Assembly (NCBI GenBank): GCA_964353455.1
Contig: CAYGWP010000259.1
Location: 1 to 13,867 of the forward strand
Direction of reading: 5' to 3'
Length of the DNA: 13,867 bases
Source: CAYGWP01 sp964353455
GTDB taxonomy: Bacteria > Planctomycetota > Phycisphaerae > FEN-1346
Both the position numbers and the translations under genes were made by a program. Below are positions 6,763-13,867 of this stretch, piece after piece. Numbering within the stretch: position 1 is the stretch's first letter; each line of letters starts with the position of its first letter. Below the pieces are notes generated by a model. The model was not told the DNA's origin and ran no database searches. It saw nothing but the letters and a program-made list of their open reading frames with translations.

Positions 6763-9700
6763 TTATCTCCCGGCGGCGGCGGTTTGGCCGGCCGGGGCGT
6801 CTTCGCACGCGATCCGGAAGCCCACGTTGAAGACCTTCTGGTACGGCTGGTAACTCAGTCGGAAGGCCGACCGGCAGCGCACGGGGCGGTCGTACCAGGA
6901 CCCGCCCCGGACGACACGTATTGCCGGGGCGTCGCCCGGGCGAGCAAGATCGTTTCGCCCGTCATCATCGCGGTACGGATACGGACGGTATGCCGTCCGG
7001 GTCCACTCGGCGGCGTTGCCGTGCATGTCGTGCAGGCCCCAGGCGTTGGGCTGATAACCGCCAACATCGGCGGTCACTAGCGCGCGGTCGTCATAGCGGG
7101 CATCGCGAGGGGCGATGTCGGGCGACCGCGGACGCCAGCCCTCGTAGGCCAGATTGCGGATCGTATAGTCCGCCGTATTGGCGAATCGGGAGAAGTCGGC
7201 ATCAAGGTCGCCGTAGGAGAGCGGGGTGATTGTGCCCGCGCGGCAGGCGTACTCCCATTGGGCCTCGGTCGGGAGGCTGATGCGCATGCCCGACTTCTCG
7301 CCCAGCCAGCGGCAGAACGCCGTCGCCTCATCCCACGACACGCGGACCACCGGCTGCCGCGCGCGGTCCAGCCGCCAGCCCATGTACTCCTCGCTGAACT
7401 GCCATGAGGACCGGTGCTCGAAACGGCTCTCGTGCGACGGGTCGAACTGCGCGAACTGATCGTTGGTCACCTCGAAACGGCCCATCCAGAACGGTCTCTG
7501 GATTTCCACGGCCGCCTGCGGCTGCTCGTCGGGGCAGCCCTGGGTGTCGCCCATGACGAATCGGCCGGCGGGAATCCGGACGAGTTCCATCTTGACCCCG
7601 CCGCCGAGGTCGATGGTGCGCGCCGCCGGCCCCGATGCGGCCTGCCGGCGAGCGGCTTCCGGCGCCGCGAACGGCCAGCCGTCGGACGAGACCAGCCGCA
7701 CTTCGGCCTTGGGCATGGCCGGCGGCAGGACCGGCGCGACGGCGGGGGCCGGCGCCGGCGGAATCTCTTCGCCGTCGATATCCACGCCGCCGTACAGCCG
7801 GCGGAGGGCCATGCGCCGCTCGCGCTGGTTGCCGGGGATCTTTGTCACCTCGGCCCACGTGCCGTGGCACGGCGCGTTCAGGTCGATCCAGGTGAACAGG
7901 CGGTCCCAGGCCTCGGCGTCCAACCGGACGCCGTAGTGGCCCTTACGGAGCATCTGGATGAGTTCCGACGTCTCGGCATGGAATTCCATCGGCGGAAGGA
8001 GGTGGAGGTCGCTTTCGAGTCCGCCCACCCGGACATATGATCGGAGTGTGATATAACTCGGCTCGAACACGCCGCCGTATTTCCCGAGCAGTTCCTCTCG
8101 CGGGACGCCGCGCACCATGCTGCCCTTGGGGTCTCCGCCGCGATAGACGACGAACGCATCCTGGTTGCCGCGGAGGTCGGCGAGCGTTTTGCCGTCGTCG
8201 CGCGGCTTATTGTTGTGGCAGCCGACGCAGAACCTGTCCAGGACCGGCTGGACCTCGCGGCTGAAACTGAAGCCCCGCCGCGGGCCGCGCCAGGGGGCGA
8301 TCTCCTGCGGCGGGTGCGACATGGCCTGCGTCGTCCGTGCAGCGGGGGGCGCGGAGTTGCGGTTGTCGTGGCAGCCGACGCAACTCAGGGTCTCGCCCGG
8401 CATCGCGGTCATCCAACTCCGCATCAACTGGACGGCCGCGCCGGCAGCATCGAGCGGCTGGACCGAAAAGGGCGTCTTGGCCGGTATGGTGAAAAGCGCC
8501 GACCCGTCTTCCTCGACGCGCACCGTGCCGAGGACCTGCTTACACTCCCACGGCCCGTCGGCCCCGACGCGATGGTCGATGCCGGCCAGGTTCTGGTATC
8601 CGAAATGATATGTAAATACCCTCAGGCTCTTGACCGTCCCGCGCGGGACGCCCTTCATGCTCGGCCCCTCGTAAACGTCCTGAAGGTGGACGAGGGCGTC
8701 GCGCCGCTCCGGCTCGACCCTCGGCGCGACGACCGGCGGCATCGGCCTCTCCTTCAGCGGCATCGGCTCAACGAGGGCTTCGCCCTCGACCTCCTTCAGC
8801 AGCACCATGTTGTCGAAGACGTCCGCCAGGTAGATGCCCCAGAGGGAATCGGGCGAGGGCTTGCAGGAGACGATGAAGTATCGGCCGCTCAGGGGCCACG
8901 GATGGAGGAACTTCGGCCAACTGTGCTCGGTCAGTTTGTCCTCGATGATCGGCTCGACGCGCCGGCCGTAGCCGGGGATCCGCTGGACGACGCCGTCGGT
9001 CTCCTGGCGGCCCCTGGCGGGGTCAAAGATGACGAGTTCGCCCGCGCGGCCGACGTGGTGTCCGGTCACGATGCCGACGACCTGGGTCGGATGGTTCGGT
9101 ATCGGCCGGGCGTAGAAGATGGAGTTGGGCCAATATGAGTTCGCCCCGTAGTACTCGGCCTGGCCGGTGCCGTCGGGGTTCATCGAGAAAAGCATGCGGT
9201 TCCAGACGTGCGGCGTGTCGGTGTAGTCCCACCGCAGGTAAAGTATGCGGCCGTCGTTGAGGACCGTGGGGCAGTAATCGTGGTCCTGTTCGAACGCGAC
9301 CTGCCGGATGCCGGAGCCGTCGGCTTCCATCACGTACATCATGCCCACTATCACCCCGGCGTTGCACGGGACGCCCTGTAGCGGCGCCGTGGAGATGAAC
9401 GCGATCTTCCCGTTCGGCAGATAGCACGCATTGTAGTTATGTACATCCGGCTGGTCTCCGGGCGTGACCTGCCGGAGGCCCTTGCCGTCGGCGCCGATCT
9501 CGAAGACCTGCCACTTGTTCTGGCTGCCCGGCATTGAGAAGAGGAGCCGGCGGGCGTCCCAGTGGAGGTCAAGATCGGTGATCAGCCGCCGACCGTCGGG
9601 CTTGTAGAGGGTGGCGAGGCGGCCCTCGGGGCGGACCGGCGAGAGCAGGGCGATCTCGTTGTCCCAGTCCATCGGGCGCTCGATGCCGGGGTTGTGCTTC

Positions 9701-10986
9701 GAACTCTGCCGCGGCAGGCCGATGTACTCGCCCACCCCGTAGCCCGTGCCGATGGGCATCCGCGGGTCGCCGTGCGGCGTGCGGCGGACGAGGAGCAGCC
9801 GGTCGAAGTCCAGGAGCGGGTTGGCCAGGAGGGCCTCGCGCCGGAGCCGGTCGAAATCGGCCATGAGCCGCTCCACGGCCTCGATGTCGGCCTCGGCGCC
9901 CTTTGCCGCGCGGGCCAGCGCATCGGGCATTGCCTGCTCGATGGCCGCAAGGCGGGCCATGTACCGCCCGCCGCCCGAATACTTATCTGGATATGTCTCC
10001 GACAGGTCCGCCATGGCCATGCGGAGGGGGCGCGAGTCGAAGGCCCGCGCCCGGGCGAGCGTCTCGTCCAGCGCCCGCGAGCGAAGGTAGAGCCGGCGGA
10101 CCTCGGCCAAGCCGGCCGGGTCGCGCACCTGCGCCGCCAGCGCCGCGGCCTTCTCGGCCAGTGCAGGGATACGGTTGCCGGCTGCGGCGTATCGCCCGGC
10201 GAGAGAGGCCCAGTCGCCGGGCCGCCAGTCCTCGTCGAGGATGCGGTCCTCGCGTTCCCACTTCATCTGGCGGCGTGGCTGCTCCTGGTGGAAATCGCGG
10301 GCCGCCGTCTCCCACAGGTCCTGCCGCGCGGCTTCCTCCAGCCCCGCCACGATGAACCGGACGGCACCGTGCCTGCCGACCCAATCATCAATGCCTATCC
10401 ATGCTTCGAAGCGGTCGGCGTCGGCCGCAAGCGGCACGTGCGCCTTGGCGACGCCGTTCGGGTACATCTCGATGCCGCGGTCGAAGCGTCGTCCGGCGAT
10501 CTGAAGCGGCCCGCTGACGCCGCTGTGGAGGTTCGAGTCCACGCTCATCTGCCCCTCGATGAGTTTGATGCCGGCGAGGCGGCCCAGCGGCGTTTCCTTT
10601 CCGTCCGTGGCGATGATCGCGGCCTCGGCCCAGTCTGCGGCGCCGCGGGTGACATCGGGTGCGCCGATGACGTATAGGTAGAGTTCCCTCTGTCCGCGGA
10701 CGGGCACCGAGATGCGGACCGCCGGTTCGCCGCCGCGGACCACCGGGCTGACGAAGGACACGCGCGGCGGCGAGGAGGGGGTCCGCGCCTCCTGCTTCAT
10801 CAGGGCCTCGCGGGAGGCGATCATCGTCTCGTGCCAGTCGGCCTTCCTGACGTAGTAGGGAGGGTCGGCGACGGGCGGCGGCGCTGCGGCAAGGCATTCC
10901 GCCGCCGAGAGCAGGGAGATCCCGGCGAGCAGCAAGGTGCCGGCCCTCACGTAAGTGCGGTGCGCCAAGTTCCGTCCGTGCGCCAC
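6763..10986 (-). CDS. Exported HzsA-like dihaem protein fused to a SUMF1/FGE-like domain
   Basis: A 1407-residue modular protein. Residues 13-35 look like a signal peptide (AGTLLLAGISLLSAAECLAA). Residues about 75-215 resemble an NPCBM/NEW2 carbohydrate-binding module (DGKETPLGRLAG, then FEAWIGIDDWVGRHGAVRFIV). A helical stretch follows (220-390), then a beta-propeller with TolB-like repeats (FEIGADGKGLRQVTPGD, VMEADGSGIRQVAFEQDHD, FSMNPDGTGQAEYYG; about 395-740). Residues 818-873 match the middle domain of hydrazine synthase alpha (TVRVEEDGSALFTIPAKTPF, then PGETLSCVGCH). Two c-haem sites are visible: C869/C872/H873 and C920/C923/H924. After a Pro/Ala linker (1076-1092), residues 1124-1395 form a SUMF1/FGE-like domain (MELVRIPAGRFVMGD, LPTEAQWEYACRAGT, GLHDMHGNAAEW, RVVRGGSWYDRPVRC). 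In the last motif the first of the two FGE catalytic cysteines is Asp1366; the second is Cys1371. The GTG start at 10986 has GGAAGG 6 bases upstream. Activity unknown; hydrazine synthesis is not implied. Confidence 0.88.
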   Translation of the reverse strand: MAHGRNLAHRTYVRAGTLLLAGISLLSAAECLAAAPPPVADPPYYVRKADWHETMIASREALMKQEARTPSSPPRVSFVSPVVRGGEPAVRISVPVRGQRELYLYVIGAPDVTRGAADWAEAAIIATDGKETPLGRLAGIKLIEGQMSVDSNLHSGVSGPLQIAGRRFDRGIEMYPNGVAKAHVPLAADADRFEAWIGIDDWVGRHGAVRFIVAGLEEAARQDLWETAARDFHQEQPRRQMKWEREDRILDEDWRPGDWASLAGRYAAAGNRIPALAEKAAALAAQVRDPAGLAEVRRLYLRSRALDETLARARAFDSRPLRMAMADLSETYPDKYSGGGRYMARLAAIEQAMPDALARAAKGAEADIEAVERLMADFDRLRREALLANPLLDFDRLLLVRRTPHGDPRMPIGTGYGVGEYIGLPRQSSKHNPGIERPMDWDNEIALLSPVRPEGRLATLYKPDGRRLITDLDLHWDARRLLFSMPGSQNKWQVFEIGADGKGLRQVTPGDQPDVHNYNACYLPNGKIAFISTAPLQGVPCNAGVIVGMMYVMEADGSGIRQVAFEQDHDYCPTVLNDGRILYLRWDYTDTPHVWNRMLFSMNPDGTGQAEYYGANSYWPNSIFYARPIPNHPTQVVGIVTGHHVGRAGELVIFDPARGRQETDGVVQRIPGYGRRVEPIIEDKLTEHSWPKFLHPWPLSGRYFIVSCKPSPDSLWGIYLADVFDNMVLLKEVEGEALVEPMPLKERPMPPVVAPRVEPERRDALVHLQDVYEGPSMKGVPRGTVKSLRVFTYHFGYQNLAGIDHRVGADGPWECKQVLGTVRVEEDGSALFTIPAKTPFSVQPLDAAGAAVQLMRSWMTAMPGETLSCVGCHDNRNSAPPAARTTQAMSHPPQEIAPWRGPRRGFSFSREVQPVLDRFCVGCHNNKPRDDGKTLADLRGNQDAFVVYRGGDPKGSMVRGVPREELLGKYGGVFEPSYITLRSYVRVGGLESDLHLLPPMEFHAETSELIQMLRKGHYGVRLDAEAWDRLFTWIDLNAPCHGTWAEVTKIPGNQRERRMALRRLYGGVDIDGEEIPPAPAPAVAPVLPPAMPKAEVRLVSSDGWPFAAPEAARRQAASGPAARTIDLGGGVKMELVRIPAGRFVMGDTQGCPDEQPQAAVEIQRPFWMGRFEVTNDQFAQFDPSHESRFEHRSSWQFSEEYMGWRLDRARQPVVRVSWDEATAFCRWLGEKSGMRISLPTEAQWEYACRAGTITPLSYGDLDADFSRFANTADYTIRNLAYEGWRPRSPDIAPRDARYDDRALVTADVGGYQPNAWGLHDMHGNAAEWTRTAYRPYPYRDDDGRNDLARPGDAPAIRVVRGGSWYDRPVRCRSAFRLSYQPYQKVFNVGFRIACEDAPAGQTAAAGR

Positions 10987-11022
10987 GTCTGGCCTTCCAT
11001 CATAGCGGGTTGCCGGTGAGGG

Positions 11023-11051
11023 AGACTAACCCAACGATGGACCGAAGTCAA
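11023..11051 (-). promoter_or_regulatory. Possible sigma70-type promoter for the HzsA-like gene
   Basis: On the minus strand TTGACT (11051-11046) and TAGTCT (11028-11023) are 17 bases apart, with the -10 box about 37 bases before the GTG start at 10986. The -35 box is a near-perfect match. It would drive the HzsA-like gene and perhaps the two genes after it. Confidence 0.4.
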
Positions 11052-11073
11052 CGCCGGCGCAGGCAAATCAGGC

Positions 11074-11102
11074 TTGTTTTGGCCCGGCGGGGCCGATAGG
11101 GT
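11074..11102 (+). promoter_or_regulatory. Possible promoter for the fused MFS/spermidine synthase gene
   Basis: TTGTTT and TAGGGT are 17 bases apart. The -10 box is poor. The start of transcription would fall near 11109, just at an in-frame GTG (11111), which supports using the later ATG at 11138. Confidence 0.25.
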
Positions 11103-11137
11103 ATTCTCGCGTGCCGGGCAAGTTCCGGGGAGAACCC

Positions 11138-13219
11138 ATGGCGCTATATGCGGCCACGATATTTCTGGGTGCATTCCTCCTGTTCCAGGTCCAGCCCGTC
11201 ATGGGCAAGTGGATACTGCCGTGGTTCGGCGGGGGGCCGGCCGTCTGGACTGTGTGCATGCTCTTTTTCCAGGCAGCGCTTCTGGCGGGATACGCCTACG
11301 CGCACCTGGTGCGTACGCGGCTGGGCGAGCGCGGGCAGGCGCTCGTGCACCTGGCGATCCTGGCGGTAGCGCTGGTGATGCTGCCCATCGCGCCGTCGGC
11401 ATCGTGGAAGCCGGAGGGCGTCGGCGACCCGACATGGCGGATACTCCTGGTCTTGGCTACCAGCGTCGGGCTGCCGTACCTGGCCCTTGCGGCCACCAGC
11501 CCGCTCCTCCAGGCGTGGTTCAGCGCGGCGTATCCGGGGAGGTCGCCGTACCGGCTCTTTGCGCTCTCTAACGCCGGGTCGCTGCTGGCGCTGGCGACTT
11601 ACCCGTTCCTGGTCGAGCCGGCACTGGGCTTGAAGACGCAGGCGGCGATCTGGTCGGCGGGGTTCGTGGCGTTCGTGGTCCTGTGCGCGGGGTGCGCGAT
11701 CAGGGCAGGTTGGTTGAAGGCTGCCGCGGCGGCACTGTCTCCGGCATCGCCGGCGGCCCCGGCATCGGCAGCCCCGGCGGTGGAATATGTCCGTCCGGGG
11801 ATCATGGCCCGGGTGCTCTGGCTGGCATTGCCGGCGTGCGGGTCGGTCCTCCTGCTGGCGGTGACCAGCCAGATGTGCTACGACGTTGGACCGGAGCCGT
11901 TCCTCTGGGTCCTGCCGCTGGGGCTTTACCTGGTGACGTTCATCCTGTGCTTCGAGAGCGACCGGGTGTACCTGCGGCCGGTGTTCTGGCCACTCCTCGT
12001 GCCGGCGACGGCGGGCATCCTCTGGCTCTTGTATGAGAATGTCGATGCTCCGATACTTTATCAGATCGTCGGCTATAGCGCAGGCCTGTTCGTGGCGTGC
12101 ATGGTCTGCCACGGGGAACTCTCCAGGCTGAAGCCGCACCCGCGGCACCTGACCTCGTTCTACCTGACGCTGTCTGCCGGCGGGGCGGTGGGTGGCGTGC
12201 TGGTCGCCGTGGTGGCGCCGCTGGTGTTTCCGGCGTACTACGAGTTGCACGTCGGCCTGTGGACGTGCATGTTGCTGGCAGTCATCGCATGGTTGTATGA
12301 GCGGCGGACGCGCGGTTCGAGGGGACCGGCCTGGGCCTTTCCGCTGGTGGGGGTCAGCGCCGTGGCCGGGCTCGTGGCCGCGGCGGTGCTGCTGGTCCAG
12401 GAGGCCGGCGATCAAATCAAGGATGCGCAGTCGGTCTCGCGCAACTTCTATGGACTCCTACGGGTCACCGAGTTCAATCCGGATGATCCGGAGAACGCCT
12501 ACCGCATCCTGTACCACGGGCGCATCATGCACGGCCTCCAGTACGAGGAGGGACCGCTACGGAGCGAGCCGACGACTTACTTCGGGCCCAATAGCGGCGT
12601 TGGCCTGGCGCTGTTGAACCGGCGGCACGACGGGCCCATGCGGGTCGGCGTCGTCGGCCTCGGCACCGGCACGCTTGCGGCTTACGGGCGCACCGGCGAC
12701 ACGTTCCGCTTCTACGAGATCAACCCGGCGGTCCGCCGCCTGGCGACCAGCCGCTTCACGTACCTGGCCGACAGTGCCGCACGGTGCGACGTCGTCCTGG
12801 GCGATGGGCGGCTGTCGCTGGAGCGCGAGCCGCCCGAGGAGTACGACGTCCTGGCCCTCGACGCCTTCTCGGGCGATGCCATACCGGTGCACCTCCTGAC
12901 GGAAGAGGCGTTCCAGATCTACCAGAGGCACCTGAAGCCCGACGGCGTGCTTGCGGTCCATACGTCGAACCGCTTCGTGGATCTGGAGCCGGTTGTGCTG
13001 GGCCTGGCTGAGCGCTTCGGCCTTGGGTGGGCGATCATCGACGACCAGAACGTGGGAGGGTCGGAAGAGTTCTCGGAGAGCACGTGGATTCTGCTCTCGC
13101 ACGACCGGAACTTCCTTGAGCGCGGGGCCATCCGGTCGGCCGCCACGCCGCCGCAAAGCAAGTGCGCCCCGCGCCTCTTGACCGACGACTACAGCGACCT
13201 TTTCAGCCTCCTGCGGTAG
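11138..13219 (+). CDS. Fused MFS-like/spermidine synthase-like membrane protein
   Basis: A 693-residue protein with about 12-13 hydrophobic segments in residues 1-430, followed by a soluble spermidine-synthase-like domain. The opening MALYAATIFLGAFLLFQVQPVMGKWILPWFGG and the segment LATSVGLPYLALAATSPLLQ are typical of the fused MFS/spermidine synthase family. An Ala/Pro-rich linker (about 195-225) separates segments six and seven. The C-terminal domain has VGVVGLGTGTLAAYG (GLGTGT at 507-512), the ribose-binding acid E527 (FYEIN) and LALDAFSGDAIPVHLLTEEAF with D575. The GGGDGG loop of true polyamine synthases is replaced by GLGTGT, so spermidine production is doubtful; the natural substrate is unknown. 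ATG at 11138 is chosen over in-frame GTG 11111 because GGGGAG (11127-11132) precedes it and the first membrane helix begins at once. It is divergent from the HzsA-like gene. Confidence 0.9.
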   Translation: MALYAATIFLGAFLLFQVQPVMGKWILPWFGGGPAVWTVCMLFFQAALLAGYAYAHLVRTRLGERGQALVHLAILAVALVMLPIAPSASWKPEGVGDPTWRILLVLATSVGLPYLALAATSPLLQAWFSAAYPGRSPYRLFALSNAGSLLALATYPFLVEPALGLKTQAAIWSAGFVAFVVLCAGCAIRAGWLKAAAAALSPASPAAPASAAPAVEYVRPGIMARVLWLALPACGSVLLLAVTSQMCYDVGPEPFLWVLPLGLYLVTFILCFESDRVYLRPVFWPLLVPATAGILWLLYENVDAPILYQIVGYSAGLFVACMVCHGELSRLKPHPRHLTSFYLTLSAGGAVGGVLVAVVAPLVFPAYYELHVGLWTCMLLAVIAWLYERRTRGSRGPAWAFPLVGVSAVAGLVAAAVLLVQEAGDQIKDAQSVSRNFYGLLRVTEFNPDDPENAYRILYHGRIMHGLQYEEGPLRSEPTTYFGPNSGVGLALLNRRHDGPMRVGVVGLGTGTLAAYGRTGDTFRFYEINPAVRRLATSRFTYLADSAARCDVVLGDGRLSLEREPPEEYDVLALDAFSGDAIPVHLLTEEAFQIYQRHLKPDGVLAVHTSNRFVDLEPVVLGLAERFGLGWAIIDDQNVGGSEEFSESTWILLSHDRNFLERGAIRSAATPPQSKCAPRLLTDDYSDLFSLLR

Positions 13220-13223
13220 GGCG

Positions 13224-13316
13224 CTATTTGCGTGCCTCTTCGCGTTTTTCCTGGCGGCGCTGGAACGCCTGCTTGAAGGCCTCGATGCCGGCGATGCGGA
13301 CCGGCCTATAGCGGTT
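13224..13316 (-). pseudogene. C-terminal gene fragment of unknown origin
   Basis: The minus strand reads NRYRPVRIAGIEAFKQAFQ, followed by RRQEKREEARK and a TAG stop at 13226-13224. The charged helical ending looks like the tail of a real protein. Going upstream the frame enters the GC-rich palindrome at 13317 and meets a TAG in the second repeat unit, with no start codon or Shine-Dalgarno. It is best read as a gene end cut off by repeat insertion or rearrangement. It lies 4 bases from the stop of the membrane protein gene on the other strand. I do not recognise the family; chance coding is possible. Confidence 0.35.
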
Positions 13317-13408
13317 TAACGTTGCGTGTTCGCGCGGCGGGTCTCCGGACCCGCCGCGCTCTGCCTAACGTTGCGTGCCGGCGCGGCGGGGGCGGAGACC
13401 CGCCGCGC
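13317..13408. repeat. Tandem pair of GC-rich palindromes, period 49
   Basis: Two units start with TAACGTTGCGTG at 13317 and 13366. Unit one has a perfect stem GCGCGGCGGGTC (13332-13343) and GACCCGCCGCGC (13348-13359) with a TCCG loop. Unit two has GCGCGGCGGG (13381-13390) and GACCCGCCGCGC (13397-13408) with a slightly decayed left arm. The same arms occur at 3622-3649, so this is a dispersed family, here duplicated in tandem between gene fragments. Confidence 0.85.
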
Positions 13409-13430
13409 CACTATTCAACCTTAAGGTGCG

Positions 13431-13715
13431 CTAACGAGTCGCGGGGCCTTTCGGCAGCACGATGGCCAGCAGCGCCGGCAGGACGACCAGGGCCAGCGGC
13501 AACTGGACTGTCAGCCCGGCGATGATGGCGATGGCGAGCGGCTGCTGCATGGCGGCCCCCTGGCCGAGGCCGAGTGCGAGCGGTCCGAGGGCGAGGATCG
13601 CCGCCACGGTCGTCATGGCAATCGGCCGCATCCGGTTCATTCCCGCCTGGATGAGGCGCGTGGAAAGGTCGGTCTCCTCGGGCAGGTCGCGGAACTCCGA
13701 ATAGTAGAAGATGCC
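13431..13715 (-). pseudogene. RND efflux transporter, C-terminal fragment
   Basis: About 94 codons matching the end of AcrB/CusA-type pumps: YYSEFRDLPEETD, then LIQAGMNRMRPIAMTTVAAI, LALGPLALGLGQGAAMQQPL and AIAIIAGLTVQLPLALVVLP. The RMRPIAMTT turn before the eleventh membrane helix, the LGLGQGAAMQQPLA loop and the last helix are all recognisable. The rest of the pump, about nine-tenths of it, is absent. Upstream the frame runs without a stop into an elongation factor G fragment at about 13716. A pump fragment with only the last membrane helices cannot transport anything. The frame ends with TAG at 13433-13431. Confidence 0.85.
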
Positions 13716-13867
13716 GACCTGCGTGGAGGCCGAGGTGATGGTTATGCCGCGTTCGCGCTCCAGGTCCATGTAGTCCGTGGTTGCGCCGCCGCCCTCATCG
13801 TGGACTTCCTGCATGCGATGGATGCGGCCGGCGTAAAAAAGGATGCGCTCGCTCAGGGTCGTCTTGC
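13716..13867 (-). pseudogene. fusA: Elongation factor G, N-terminal fragment (runs off right edge)
   Basis: About 50 codons match the G domain of translation elongation factor G just after the P-loop: KTTLSERILFYAGRIHRMQE, then MDLERERGITITSAS. The final KTT of the P-loop is at the window edge, so the true start lies beyond it. The match includes the switch I region with the conserved RGITI. The expected continuation into the DTPGH motif is missing: after STQV the frame changes to RND pump sequence. The remaining piece lacks G3, G4 and all later domains, so it cannot be a working GTPase. It may be a duplicate rather than the only fusA copy, or an artefact of assembly; the symbol gives the parent gene only. 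Confidence 0.85.

Noticed and set aside
9562..10677. 371-residue plus-strand reading frame
   Set aside because: Antisense to the HzsA-like gene, no family motifs.
6763..10986. Calling the gene hydrazine synthase alpha and the organism an anammox bacterium
   Set aside because: HzsB and HzsC are not seen, and the extra NPCBM-like and FGE-like domains are not part of hydrazine synthase. HzsA-like proteins also occur outside anammox bacteria.
11111..11137. GTG at 11111 as start of the fused membrane protein
   Set aside because: No Shine-Dalgarno ahead of it; ATG at 11138 has GGGGAG and leads directly into the first membrane helix.
11144..12415. 423-residue minus-strand reading frame, rich in Arg, Gln and His
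   Set aside because: Antisense shadow of the membrane protein gene; its composition mirrors hydrophobic codons on the other strand.
13317..13408. CRISPR array
   Set aside because: Only two units, each a palindrome without unique spacers, and no cas genes.

Overview
The window is GC-rich bacterial DNA, most likely from a planctomycete or another member of the PVC group. The evidence is a bacterial V/A-type ATPase operon in the order E, DUF2764, A; many exported proteins of unknown function; a hydrazine-synthase-alpha-like haem protein fused to a formylglycine-generating-enzyme-like domain; a Gfo/Idh/MocA oxidoreductase; and numerous short palindromic repeats between and inside genes. The phylum is inferred from gene content. 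No rRNA, tRNA or CRISPR array was seen.

Left part (1-2508, minus strand): the start of a V/A-ATPase operon. The order is subunit E, then a DUF2764 protein starting 3 bases after the E stop codon, then a 116-base gap filled with repeats, then catalytic subunit A, which runs off the left edge. The DUF2764 gene carries a perfect 22-bp inverted repeat inside its reading frame. The 371-base region upstream (2509-2879) has a possible promoter for the opposite strand and a stretch resembling the tail of a transposase.

Middle (2880-10986): a small exported protein on the plus strand converges on a row of three minus-strand genes. In transcription order these are a 1407-residue exported protein (NPCBM-like domain, HzsA-like propeller, two c-haem sites, SUMF1/FGE-like domain), a Gfo/Idh/MocA dehydrogenase, and a 547-residue exported protein with a possible glycosidase-like layout. 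A 151-bp MITE-like element lies between the last two and supplies part of the stop codon of the dehydrogenase. The content suggests periplasmic handling of a sugar-like compound with redox chemistry, but this is a guess from neighbourhood.

Right part (11138-13867): a membrane protein of the fused MFS/spermidine-synthase type reads rightwards from a divergent promoter region shared with the 1407-residue gene. It is followed by gene debris: a short C-terminal fragment, tandem copies of a GC-rich palindrome, and one uninterrupted minus-strand frame that joins the N-terminal part of elongation factor G to the C-terminal end of an RND efflux pump. This last join is either a real rearrangement or an assembly error.

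The most unusual items are the HzsA-like/FGE-like fusion, the EF-G/RND chimera, the repeat placed in frame in the DUF2764 gene, and the MITE that sets the end of the dehydrogenase.
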